Origin: Alphaproteobacteria bacterium
GTDB lineage: Bacteria > Pseudomonadota > Alphaproteobacteria > UBA2966
Direction: 5' to 3'
Assembly: GCA_030740435.1 (NCBI GenBank)
Contig: JASLXG010000059.1
Location: 1-49,776, forward strand
Length of the DNA stretch: 49,776 bases
Shown: positions 15,838 through 23,766 of the stretch, piece by piece
Layout of the letters: each line of letters begins with the position of its first letter
How positions within the stretch are numbered: position 1 is the first letter of the stretch
Translations under genes and position numbers: made by a program
Notes under the pieces: generated by a model
Seen by the model: the letters and a program-made list of their open reading frames with translations, nothing else
Database searches by the model: none
Told to the model about the DNA's origin: nothing

Positions 15838-16461
15838 TTACTTCGAAGCCCCGGGCCCATCAGGTTCGATCAGGCGCCGCATCAGCGCCATCGAGCGCCG
15901 GCCCTGCGTCACCAGATCATAAGGTGCCTGATAGAGCAGCCAGACGGAAACAAGGTGCGCCATGGTACCGAGAAGAATGGACATGATCAGATAGGGATCG
16001 TTGTTGGCCGACAGTTTGCCGTTCTCGATACCGCTGGCGACGATGCCAATGACGCGGTGTCCGAAGGCATCGACCGCCTGGCGGATTTCGGGCTCGCCGG
16101 CCACCACGGCCGGCCAAATCTCGAGAAAGAAGACCCTGGCCCAGTCCGGATGGCGTTCCATATATTCCAGCGTCCGGATGAAAAAGCATTCGAGCTTATC
16201 GACCGGGTCCGGCCGGGCCTCGAGGTCGGCATCGATTTGGGCGAAAAAGGCGGCGAAAATAGTCTCGGGCAGGGCGGCCAGCAGCGCCGTCTTGCTGTCG
16301 AAATAGTCGTAGATGCTGGTCAGCGGTACCCCTGCGGCGCGGCTGATGCCGGTCAAGGTGGCGGCGTGAACGCCATCCTTGCCGAAGACCTGGATGGCGG
16401 CGGCAACGATCGCCTCCCGGCGCGCGATACTGCGGGCCTGTCTGACCTTGAGGCGCGACAT
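15838..16461 (-). CDS. TetR/AcrR-family transcriptional repressor
   Basis: A 207-residue regulator. The N-terminal helix-turn-helix domain reads RREAIVAAAIQVFGKDGVHA, then LTGISRAAGVPLTSIYDYF and SKTALLAAL, the canonical TetR pattern. The C-terminal all-helical ligand-binding domain (residues 70-200) contains LECFFIRTLEYMERHPDWAR, resembling regulators of fatty-acid or acyl-CoA genes. It lies 33 bp downstream of the acyl-CoA dehydrogenase on the same strand and is convergent with the MFS gene, so either could be its target. It is likely to respond to an acyl-CoA or hydrophobic ligand. Confidence 0.92.
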   Translation of the reverse strand: MSRLKVRQARSIARREAIVAAAIQVFGKDGVHAATLTGISRAAGVPLTSIYDYFDSKTALLAALPETIFAAFFAQIDADLEARPDPVDKLECFFIRTLEYMERHPDWARVFFLEIWPAVVAGEPEIRQAVDAFGHRVIGIVASGIENGKLSANNDPYLIMSILLGTMAHLVSVWLLYQAPYDLVTQGRRSMALMRRLIEPDGPGASK

Positions 16462-16494
16462 CAGGGCCTCTTCAGGGGCGGCTTCAGGGCGGCT

Positions 16495-17661
16495 TCAGGT
16501 GCCGGCCGCGGAATGTTCCGCCATCAATCCCCGCGCCACGATGCTGCGCATGATCTCTGACGTGCCATCCAGAATGCGCACCACCCGCACTTCGCGCCAG
16601 ATCCTTTCAATCGGTGTGGAGCGGCTGTAACCGGAGCCGCCAAAAAGCTGCAGGGCGGTATCTGCGACCTTGAACACCATGTCGCCACCGATCAACTTGG
16701 ACATGGCACTGCGCACGGAGCGGTGCTGGGGATTGTGGTCATAGGTTCAGGCAGCCTCGGCGGCCACCAGCGTCGCTGCATGAAGGCTGCTTTTCATATC
16801 GGCAAGTTGCCAGGCGATGCCCTGGTTGGCTGCCAGCGGAGAGCCGAACTGTTGTCTTGTGCTGACTTGATCCAGGGTCAGATCCAGCAAACGTTCTGCG
16901 GCGCCGACGCAATAGGAGCCCCAGCATACGCGGCCCGCATCCAGACATTTCATCGCCGTGCGGAAGCCCTGGCCCTCCTGGCCGCCGAGCAAACAGTCTT
17001 CAGGAACACGGCAATCCTCGAAAATGACTTCGGCATGTGTCGAGCCATTGCCCCCCAGCATTTCCTGCAACTCACCGATGCGCAAACCAGGCGTGCCGGC
17101 TTCGACGATAAAGGCTGATATTCCGCCCGTGCCTTTGGTGTTCGAGGTTCTGGCGAACACTGTGAAAATACCGGCGATCGGCGCATTGGTGATGTAGATC
17201 TTGCGGCCGTTGAGAATGTAATGATTGCCGTCACGAACAGCCGTTGTCGCTATTGAAGCGGCGTTCGACCCGGCCCCCGGTTCGGTAAGGGCAAAGGCTG
17301 TAACCTGCCTTCCGGATGCCATTTCGGGAAGCCAACGCTGCTTCTGTTCCTCCGTCCCGTCGAGTTCCAGCCCTTTCGAACCAATGTGAAGATTGAGGCC
17401 CGAAATGTAGTAGTAGGCAATGTGTGCCTTGGCCAGCTCCCGCATGGCGATACAGGTCTCCACCATGGAAAGGCCCGATCCGCCATATTCGCTTGGCGTG
17501 TTCAGGCCGAACATGCCCATGCGCCGCAAACCCTCGAGGGCCGATTCGGGGACGATCCCCTGACGTTCGATCTGGTCGTCCCAAGGCTGCAGTTCGGTGC
17601 TGACAAAGGCCTCGCATTCTCGTTGCCAGGCCTGTTGCTCGGGGCTCGGGGAGAAATCCAT
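16495..17661 (-). pseudogene. acyl-CoA dehydrogenase interrupted by an in-frame TGA
   Basis: The frame from MDFSPSPEQQAWQRECEA to the C-terminus is continuous for 389 codons except for TGA at codon 305 (16747-16749 on the plus strand). The protein reads ...LVAAEAA-stop-TYDHNPQHRSVRSAMSKLIG, where relatives usually have Trp, so a TGG-to-TGA change fits. The three ACAD domains are otherwise present: EYGGSGLSMVETCIAM, FALTEPGAGSNAASIATTAV, and QLFGGSGYSRSTPIERIW followed by VRILDGTSEI. The usual catalytic Glu of the 'EGT' motif is Asp here. Other genes in the window use TGA as stop, so recoding is unlikely. Unless it is a sequencing error, the product lacks its flavin-binding C-terminal helical bundle. 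Confidence 0.85.
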
Positions 17662-17790
17662 TTCGCTGCCTCTTGTCGCTAAATAGTCGAAGAATATTCG
17701 AATAATATTGCACGCCTTCGCCCTGTCAACATCAGCGCCGCAGATCTCCCCCCCCCGCCAGGGATTTGTATGGCCCGGTCGACCACCCGC

Positions 17791-17880
17791 CGCCGGCCTC
17801 GATTTCAAGCTCGTGGGCACCTTCCGCTCCATCGCCGAGGCCACGATCAGCGAGGCGAGCTTGGTGGTGAAGTAGGGGGG
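17791..17880 (+). pseudogene. remnant of the 3' end of a DUF4384-protein gene
   Basis: About 85 bp here match the 3' end of the intact gene at 12922-14304 (its positions 14211-14310) with a 9-bp gap. In frame this reads GLDFKLVGTFRSIAEATISE and ASLVVK-stop, against GLDFKLVGTFHAIAEATVSE in the intact gene, followed in both by a G-run. Nothing upstream resembles the rest of the gene, so this is a truncated paralogue. It forms a direct repeat with the intact copy across the MFS-TetR-acyl-CoA dehydrogenase block. The remainder of 17662-18094 holds the dehydrogenase promoter (AT-rich, 17680-17712) and no other supported gene. Confidence 0.85.
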
Positions 17881-18094
17881 GAGGTCGGGTCGGTCGGTTT
17901 TCGGCGGCCTGCCACATCAGTTTTGACCCTAGCTTCGGACGATCCAGGCGGTGCCTCGAACTGTCGCGATTAGCCATGAGGAGACCTCGGCTGTCCTTGT
18001 TGGTCGCCAGGCCGATAGAAATTCCCACACGGATTCGCCACACGCTAAATGATCGAGTATAATTCTACCCCCAGGTTCGGACGAGTGTCGGCCC

Positions 18095-19714
18095 ATGAGC
18101 GATGGTGGCGACCAGAGGCGGCTCTCGGCAATTCTTGCGGCCGATATGGTCGGCTACACCCGGCGCATGGAGCAGGATGCGGACGGCACCGTCGCGGCCT
18201 GGAAAGCGGCCCGTTCAGACATCATCGATCCCACCATATCCGGTCACGCCGGCCACATCGTAAAGCACACCGGCGACGGCTTCCTCGCCGAGTTCCCGAC
18301 AGTGCAGGCGGCCGTTGAATGTGCTGTCGCAATGCAGGAGAGGCTGGCGGTAGGTCGGCTCGACTTCCGCATGGGTATCGATCTCGGAGACATCATCGAT
18401 GACGGCGAAGACATTCACGGGGAGGGCGTCAACATTGCCGCCCGCATCGAGGCACTGGCAGAACCTGGCGGCATCTGCATCTCCGGCGCGGTCCACAATC
18501 GGGTTCTCAATCGGTTGGACCACCAATTCGAGGACATGGGCGAAATCGAGGTCAAGAACGTCGCCAGGCCGGTACGGGTCTATCGCGTTCTGCTCGACGG
18601 CAAAGCGACCGAGACATCGCGCCGCCCCGTCATGGCATGGAAGTGGCCTGCCCTGGTCGCTGCTGCAATACTGCTGGCGATCGCCGCTGGTGGCACGTGG
18701 TGGTGGCAGCAGCCCGACTTCGAACCGGCGGACCGGAGCAAGTTCGCCTACAAGCTGCCCGAAAAACCTTCCATCGCCGTGCTGCCCTTCGACAACCTGA
18801 GCGGCGACCCGGAGCAGGACTACCTCGGCGACGGCCTGACGGAAAACATCATCGCCGTGCTCTCGGGCTCGCCCGACCTCTTCGTAATCGCCCGCAACTC
18901 GAGCTTCACCTACAAGAACAAGCCGGTGCAAGTCCAAGAGGTCGCCGAACGCTTCGGCGTGCGCTACGTGCTGGAAGGCAGCGTGCAACGGAGCGGCGAC
19001 AGAATTCGCTTGACGGCACAGTTGGTCGACGCTGTGGATGGCGGACACCTTTGGGCGGAACGCTATGATCGTGAGCTGGAGGGTCTCAATCTTTTTGATC
19101 TGCAAGACGATATTTCACAAAGAATTCTGGAAGAAATGCACGTCAAACTGACGCTCGGTGAGCAAGCCAGAGAGTGGCGTGAGTTGTCAGGCGATCACGA
19201 GAGTTATCGCTTGATGGTGCAGGGGCGGGCACATTTTCTGGAATGGAGCAAAAAAGGGCACCGAACTGCTGAGAAAATATGGTCGGATCTTTACAAGCGA
19301 AAACCTAACTCGGCCATAGCGAACTTTCTAATGGGATGGATACATTGGCAGAAAGTAGTGATAAACATTAGTAAGAATCGAAAAAAGGATATGCATCTTG
19401 CGCGAAAATTCGCAGAAAAATCTTTGTCTCTGATACCGAGCGTCAACCCCTATCTTATTCTGGCATCACTAGATGCCTACGAAAGGAAACATGACTCAGC
19501 GATCGCAAACGTCGACCGCGTTTTAGAACTCGCGCCGGCAGGCGGGGACGCTCATAATATCGGTGGCTCGACCAAGGTTGTGAGCGGTCAACCGGCTGAG
19601 GGTATCAGGCTCATGAAGCTGGGGATGTGTTATGAACCGGACTATCCCGAATATGTATCTCGCCATCTTGCCTACGCGTTGATACGTGACGGTATCAGGC
19701 AAATCACATATTGA
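18095..19714 (+). CDS. class III adenylate cyclase with TolB-like and TPR region (chimeric, probably truncated)
   Basis: A 539-residue protein. Residues 8-165 are a class III cyclase domain with both metal-binding aspartates (ILAADMVGYTRR and KHTGDGFLAEF) and the GVNIAARIEAL motif. A membrane helix follows (about 187-205, WPALVAAAILLAIAAGG). A TolB-N/FlgO-like domain begins at about 225 (SIAVLPFDNLSGDPEQDYLG and VRYVLEGSVQRSGDRIRLTA). Tetratricopeptide-like helices start at about 375. From about 19100 the base composition falls sharply in GC compared with the 5' half. The protein ends at DGIRQITY, shorter than the usual 550-650 residues with more TPRs, so the 3' part may be a replaced or truncated segment. 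Confidence 0.82.
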   Translation: MSDGGDQRRLSAILAADMVGYTRRMEQDADGTVAAWKAARSDIIDPTISGHAGHIVKHTGDGFLAEFPTVQAAVECAVAMQERLAVGRLDFRMGIDLGDIIDDGEDIHGEGVNIAARIEALAEPGGICISGAVHNRVLNRLDHQFEDMGEIEVKNVARPVRVYRVLLDGKATETSRRPVMAWKWPALVAAAILLAIAAGGTWWWQQPDFEPADRSKFAYKLPEKPSIAVLPFDNLSGDPEQDYLGDGLTENIIAVLSGSPDLFVIARNSSFTYKNKPVQVQEVAERFGVRYVLEGSVQRSGDRIRLTAQLVDAVDGGHLWAERYDRELEGLNLFDLQDDISQRILEEMHVKLTLGEQAREWRELSGDHESYRLMVQGRAHFLEWSKKGHRTAEKIWSDLYKRKPNSAIANFLMGWIHWQKVVINISKNRKKDMHLARKFAEKSLSLIPSVNPYLILASLDAYERKHDSAIANVDRVLELAPAGGDAHNIGGSTKVVSGQPAEGIRLMKLGMCYEPDYPEYVSRHLAYALIRDGIRQITY

Positions 19715-20265
19715 AGGAAATTTGAATTGCGTTATTTCTGAGGATCTATTGATCGGCCGCAAATTCTGTTTTCCGATCTATCGCAATCCTGGCGGAACGC
19801 GAGCCGAGAAGAATGAGTATGTTGAGGCCGATATGTTTGACCTCAAATATTTCTCCGTCGTTGAGTAATGCGTTAGCTGGGATCAAATCTATTCGCTAGG
19901 TCGGCGGCCTTTTTTGAGTCCAAGCAACGAAATCCCTCGATTTGTGGTTCCCGACCTGAAACCTCATTCGACTGCTGGTGTCCGGTGTGGGTCAATCGTG
20001 TCGCTTCGGCCCCGCTCCCGGCATGCTCACTGTACCCTCAGCAGCGGACGCCGAACCCACGAAAGTCGGGCGGCGCGATGCGGGGCATATCTGGCCTACG
20101 TGAAGGCCGTGAACAGCAGCGGCACCGTACCGGCCAGGACGAATCCAACCATCCATTTCAAAATCAGAAGATCCGCTTCGGTGCGGCTGAATCGATTGCC
20201 GTAGTTGGCCATCGCCTGGGCCGCCGCCTCAATGGCGGCTCATGCCGAAACCGAATTAATCACTC
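19715..20265. other. 551-bp low-GC to mixed spacer, probable remnant DNA
   Basis: An open frame at 19686-19868 (GTG start, ending EYVEADMFDLKYFSVVE) overlaps the cyclase end in the +1 frame, lacks a ribosome-binding site and is probably a relic of the AT-rich insert. From about 19900 the composition returns to the local norm. Apart from the small frame at 20096-20212, I see no gene or RNA. Confidence 0.4.
20096..20212 (-). CDS. 38-residue membrane peptide or C-terminal remnant of a coiled-coil/TM protein
   Basis: On the minus strand an ATG frame reads MANYGNRFSRTEADLLILKW followed by MVGFVLAGTVPLLFTAFT and a stop. A single membrane helix after a short polar stretch resembles the C-terminal tail of small bacterial coiled-coil plus TM proteins of the DUF1640 kind. 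A stop codon lies ten codons upstream of the ATG and the ribosome-binding site is weak. It could be the surviving end of a longer gene or a genuine micro-protein. Confidence 0.3.
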   Translation of the reverse strand: MANYGNRFSRTEADLLILKWMVGFVLAGTVPLLFTAFT

Positions 20266-21558
20266 CTATTCGGCCGTAGCCTCCTTCCAGCTATAGACCG
20301 AGGCCGGCCGCTCCCTGCCACGCACTTGCACGCGCCCCACCGGCCGCAGCGCCGAGGCGTCGCTGAGCGCCGCCACCGTTTCCTCGGCCAGCAGCAAGCG
20401 GGTGCCGGTCTCCTTGTTTTTTTCTTGCAGGCGTGCCGCCAGGTTCACCGCGTCGCCGTGCACGGTGAAGCCCACACGTTCCACGCCGCCGACGTTGCCC
20501 GCCACCACCTGGCCGGTGGCGATGCCGATGCGGGTGGTCAGCCTGTGGCCGGCAAACATTTGCTCCTGCGTCACCCGTTCGATGCCGCGGGCGGCGCCCA
20601 GCGCCCGGTCGGCATGGTCCGGCTGGTCCAGCGGCACGTTGAACACCGCCAGCACGGCGTCCCCCTGGAACTGGGTGATGATGCCGTGCTCGGTGCTTAT
20701 GGCCTTTTCCAGGGCGGCAAAGTAGGCGTTCAGCATGTCCACCACGGCCTGCGGGTCCGTGGCCTCGACCACCGAGGTGAAACCCTGGATGTCGGTATAG
20801 AGAATGGTGGCGGTGCACTGCATGGGTTGCAACATGCCCTGATCGGCGATGATGGCCTGGGCCACGGCCTCGGGCACGAATTTGCCGAAGGTGCGCTCGA
20901 CGAAATCGCGCTGCCGCCGCGCCGCCAAGGCACGAGCGAGAAAGCGGCGCGAGCGATAGGAACCGATGGCGGCAATCACGCCGGCAGCGATGATGATGGT
21001 GATGCGCAGCACATTGGTGCCGACCTGGAACAGAGGATGTTCGTTCAGTAGCGGCCAGGGCAGCTGATCGGCCAGATAGAGGCTGATAATGATACCGTCC
21101 ATCACCATGAAAGTGGCCAGCCCCGCCAGCATGGCGGTCGGTGTGAAGCGCAGGCCGGCCAGCCCGATGAAGATGAAGATGAACAGAAAGGGCGGCAACT
21201 CGATGAAGCGGGCCAGAGGAAGCTGCAGGAGATTCAGCCCGTTCAGCGTCACCGCATAGATCCAAAGCACGTCCAGAACGATGAACACCGGTGCCCAGAA
21301 CGGCCGGAACAGGCGTTTGCTGGAGAGCAGCAGAGACAACAGGGCCAGCGCCAGGTAGAGGCCCATGTGGGCCTCCAGCAGCCAGGTCCCGTGCAGGAAC
21401 TCGGGACCGATGAGCACGACGTTGGTGCTCAGCACCAGTCCCAGCGCCAGGCGTACGTAGGCCGTGAAACGCTGGGTGGAGCGGTCCGCCTCCAGCAGCA
21501 GTTGCCGCACCACCGGATCCTTTTCCGGGTCGATGTGATGGCTTTGGGGTTGGCTCAT
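20266..21558 (-). CDS. membrane-bound class III adenylate/guanylate cyclase
   Basis: A 430-residue protein starting MSQPQSHHIDPEKDPVVRQL; longer in-frame starts run into the oxidoreductase remnant upstream. The N-terminal half has about six hydrophobic segments (residues 35-235). The C-terminal half is a class III cyclase catalytic domain: ILYTDIQGFTSVVEATDPQA, QFQGDAVLAVFNVPLDQP and VHGDAVNLAARLQEKN supply the metal-binding Asp pair and the transition-state Asn/Arg. The FGKFVPEAVAQAII segment before it is the usual signalling helix. It would make cAMP at the inner membrane. It shares only the catalytic fold with the cyclase at 18095. Confidence 0.9.
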   Translation of the reverse strand: MSQPQSHHIDPEKDPVVRQLLLEADRSTQRFTAYVRLALGLVLSTNVVLIGPEFLHGTWLLEAHMGLYLALALLSLLLSSKRLFRPFWAPVFIVLDVLWIYAVTLNGLNLLQLPLARFIELPPFLFIFIFIGLAGLRFTPTAMLAGLATFMVMDGIIISLYLADQLPWPLLNEHPLFQVGTNVLRITIIIAAGVIAAIGSYRSRRFLARALAARRQRDFVERTFGKFVPEAVAQAIIADQGMLQPMQCTATILYTDIQGFTSVVEATDPQAVVDMLNAYFAALEKAISTEHGIITQFQGDAVLAVFNVPLDQPDHADRALGAARGIERVTQEQMFAGHRLTTRIGIATGQVVAGNVGGVERVGFTVHGDAVNLAARLQEKNKETGTRLLLAEETVAALSDASALRPVGRVQVRGRERPASVYSWKEATAE

Positions 21559-21629
21559 GCCGGCAGGATTGGACGAACCCGGCGGAGCGTCAAGGGAGCG
21601 GGGCGCTTTCTCCGCGAAATCCGCCTGGA

Positions 21630-22031
21630 TCAGTCCTCGGCCCGGAAGCGGGCAATGGAAAATGCCTCGATGGGCAGGTTGGAGCCGCCGTCCAGCGCCA
21701 GGTCGGCGATGATGCGGCCGACGATGGGGCCGAACTGAAAGCCGTGGCCGCAAAAACCGAAAGCATGGAAGATGCCGGGCGCCTTGCGCGACGGGCCGAC
21801 GACCGGGATGTCGTCAGGCAGCCGGTCTGGCCGATGCCGAGAAGCCGCACCCCCTCATCGAAGCGCACCCCCGCCGCCTCGCCGGCGTGCTTGAAGGCCA
21901 TTGTCATATGGTAGGGGCTGGCGGAACCGTCCTGGCGCACCACCAGGCCGCCGAGGCAATGATCGGCCAGTGCCGGCACCAGGCGGCGGAGCTCGGCCGA
22001 TGACGACGGCATCGGCTTCGATCACGGTCAC
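21630..22031 (-). pseudogene. deletion-riddled FAD-dependent oxidoreductase (HcnC/SoxB-like)
   Basis: Three blocks of a DAO-family flavoprotein survive in different frames. (a) A GTG start at 22031, overlapping the upstream stop by GTGA, gives VTVIEADAVVIG, the beginning of a Rossmann fold. (b) After a frame change, AELRRLVPALADHCLGGLVV and YHMTMAFKHAGEAAGVRF. (c) After another change, DDIPVVGPSRKAPGIFHAFG, GHGFQFGPIVGRIIADLALD and FRAED-stop. Only about 134 codons remain of an expected 370-390, so at least two internal deletions occurred. Its position as the last gene of the operon is where a third subunit of an HcnABC-type enzyme belongs. An intact relative lies at 23747. Confidence 0.85.
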
Positions 22032-23476
22032 GCTTCTTTGGGTGCCGCGGGCAGGCCGCCGCTGAGGCTGACGTCGTGGTCGACGCCCTGCATCTCGGCC
22101 AGTTGGCCGACGGTGATGGGCTTCAGCGGCGGCCGCACCCGGGCCTCGCCGATCCGGGCCACGGGCAGGCCGCGGGCCGCCGCGATGACGGCGGAAACCG
22201 TCTGGCCGCACATGCGGCCCTGGCAAGGCCCCATGCCGGCCCGGGTGAAGGCCTTGGCCTGGTTGGGTCCGGGGCAGCCCAGGTCGACGACTTGGCGCAG
22301 CTCGCCGGCCGTGACTTCCTCGCAGCGGCAGACCACTGTGTCGTCTTCGGGCGGCGCCAGCAGCCAGGCCGCGGGCCGGAAATAGGCGTCGAGGAAGCGC
22401 CTGAGGCCCATCTGGCGGGCCAATTCGTGGCGCTCGGGATAGCTGCGGCGGTCGCGTTCCTCCGCGCTTATGGCGCCAAGCCGGCAGGCAGCGTCGAGAC
22501 CGGCCAAGCGGCCCTGGCGTTCGGCCGCCAGGGCACCGCCGATGCCGACGCAGTCGCCGGCCACGGCGATGGCGGCGACATCGGTAGCCCCCCAGGCGTC
22601 GCTGGCGGTGCGCCAGCAGAGCTGGGTTTCGTCCCAGGCCTGGGCACAGCCGGCGGCGGCGGCGAGCTGGTGGTTGGGTATGACGCCCTGATGCAGCAGC
22701 GTGAGTTGACAATCGATGCGTGCCTCGTCCTGGCTGCCGATCCGGTAGGCCACGGACTCGAGGCGTCCCTGGCCGAGACAACGCAACGCCGAGACGCCGG
22801 ACAGAACCCGCACGCCATGGCTCCTGATCTCGCGCATCCAGCGCCAGCCCTTGACCAAGGTGGCGGCTTCCGGCCAGACCCCGGGCAGGTGGCGAAGCGC
22901 CCGCCAGGCATTGGCCCGCGGCGTGGTGTCGAGCACGGCTTGCACTGGCGCCCCGGCTTGCACCAGTTGCCAGGCCACGAGGTACAGCAGCGGCCCGCTG
23001 CCGGCCAGCACCAGCGGCACGTCGGGCACCTGGGCGGCCGACTTGAGCAGCGTCTGGGCGGCCCCCGCCGTCATCACGCCGGGCAGCGTCCAGCCCGGCA
23101 CCGGCATCGGCCGTTCCATGGCGCCGGCGCTTATCAGCACGCGCTGGGCGCCCAACAGCCGGGCCCCTTCGGGCCCCAGGATGCCAAGCTCGCCGTCCGG
23201 CGTGATCTCCCAGACGCTGGTTTGCGGCAGGTAACTGGCGGCACTGGCGCGGAAAGCGGCGACCAGCCCGTTGCCGCGGCCGTATTCCTCGCCAAGCAGG
23301 GCGTGATCGCCGGCCCGCTCCCGGGTGACCTCCTCGATGGATCGGTAGATCTGTCCCCCGGGCGCAGGCCCTTCGTCGAAAACCACCGTCTCGAGGCCGC
23401 AATCGGCCGCCACGGTGGCGGCGGCCAGGCCGGCCGGGCCGGCGCCGATCACCGCCAGGTGGTGAGCGGCATTCAT
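22028..23476 (-). CDS. FAD/NAD(P)-binding oxidoreductase with BFD-type [2Fe-2S] (HcnB/OoxA-like)
   Basis: A 482-residue flavoprotein subunit. The N-terminal dinucleotide-binding motif is VIGAGPAGLAAATVAADCGL followed by DEGPAPGGQIYRS, and a central pyridine-nucleotide-type domain follows. The C-terminal BFD-like [2Fe-2S] segment has cysteines in C-R-C-E-E-V-T (VVCRCEEVTAGEL) and GPCQGRMCGQTV. This architecture defines the alpha subunits of heterotrimeric dye-linked amine/amino-acid dehydrogenases: HcnB, opine oxidase OoxA and D-hydroxyproline dehydrogenase. It overlaps the small [2Fe-2S] gene by 4 nt, so the subunits are co-translated. Substrate is discussed under findings. Confidence 0.9.
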   Translation of the reverse strand: MNAAHHLAVIGAGPAGLAAATVAADCGLETVVFDEGPAPGGQIYRSIEEVTRERAGDHALLGEEYGRGNGLVAAFRASAASYLPQTSVWEITPDGELGILGPEGARLLGAQRVLISAGAMERPMPVPGWTLPGVMTAGAAQTLLKSAAQVPDVPLVLAGSGPLLYLVAWQLVQAGAPVQAVLDTTPRANAWRALRHLPGVWPEAATLVKGWRWMREIRSHGVRVLSGVSALRCLGQGRLESVAYRIGSQDEARIDCQLTLLHQGVIPNHQLAAAAGCAQAWDETQLCWRTASDAWGATDVAAIAVAGDCVGIGGALAAERQGRLAGLDAACRLGAISAEERDRRSYPERHELARQMGLRRFLDAYFRPAAWLLAPPEDDTVVCRCEEVTAGELRQVVDLGCPGPNQAKAFTRAGMGPCQGRMCGQTVSAVIAAARGLPVARIGEARVRPPLKPITVGQLAEMQGVDHDVSLSGGLPAAPKEA

Positions 23477-23766
23477 GGCGCCACCTCACGGGGGCCGGAC
23501 TGTCGCCGTACCGACATGCCCTCGCGTACCGGCTCCTGGCAGGCTTGGCGATTGGCCACGCCGTCGATCTCCACCAGGCAATCGAAGCAGACTCCGATCA
23601 GACAGTGCGCCGAGCGCGGCTCGCCCGAGACGGCGGATTTGTGCAAGTGACCGGCACCGGCCGCCAGCAGGGCGGCGGCCACACTTTCGCCTCGCGGCAC
23701 CGGCAGGCTCTCGCCCTCGAAAACGATGTTCACGAGGTCGCTGGTGTCATGCAGCCGTTTGAACAT
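23473..23766 (-). CDS. (2Fe-2S)-binding subunit, HcnA/SoxA-N-like
   Basis: A 97-residue ferredoxin-like protein (start MFKRLHDTSDLVNIVFEGES). It carries the beta-grasp fold pattern and a plant-type [2Fe-2S] cysteine set: AHCLIGVCFDCLVEIDG gives C-x4-C-x2-C, with a fourth Cys in RQACQEPV. In HcnABC-type enzymes this small subunit relays electrons between the two flavoproteins. Its start lies inside the 3' end of the preceding FAD gene (20-nt overlap), and its stop overlaps the next gene by 4 nt. Both are signs of a tightly coupled complex. Confidence 0.9.
   Translation of the reverse strand: MFKRLHDTSDLVNIVFEGESLPVPRGESVAAALLAAGAGHLHKSAVSGEPRSAHCLIGVCFDCLVEIDGVANRQACQEPVREGMSVRRQSGPREVAP

Noticed and set aside
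16747-16749. Selenocysteine or Trp recoding at the acyl-CoA dehydrogenase TGA
   Set aside because: No selenocysteine-type hairpin is evident just downstream, the family has no Sec there, and TGA is a normal stop in neighbouring genes.
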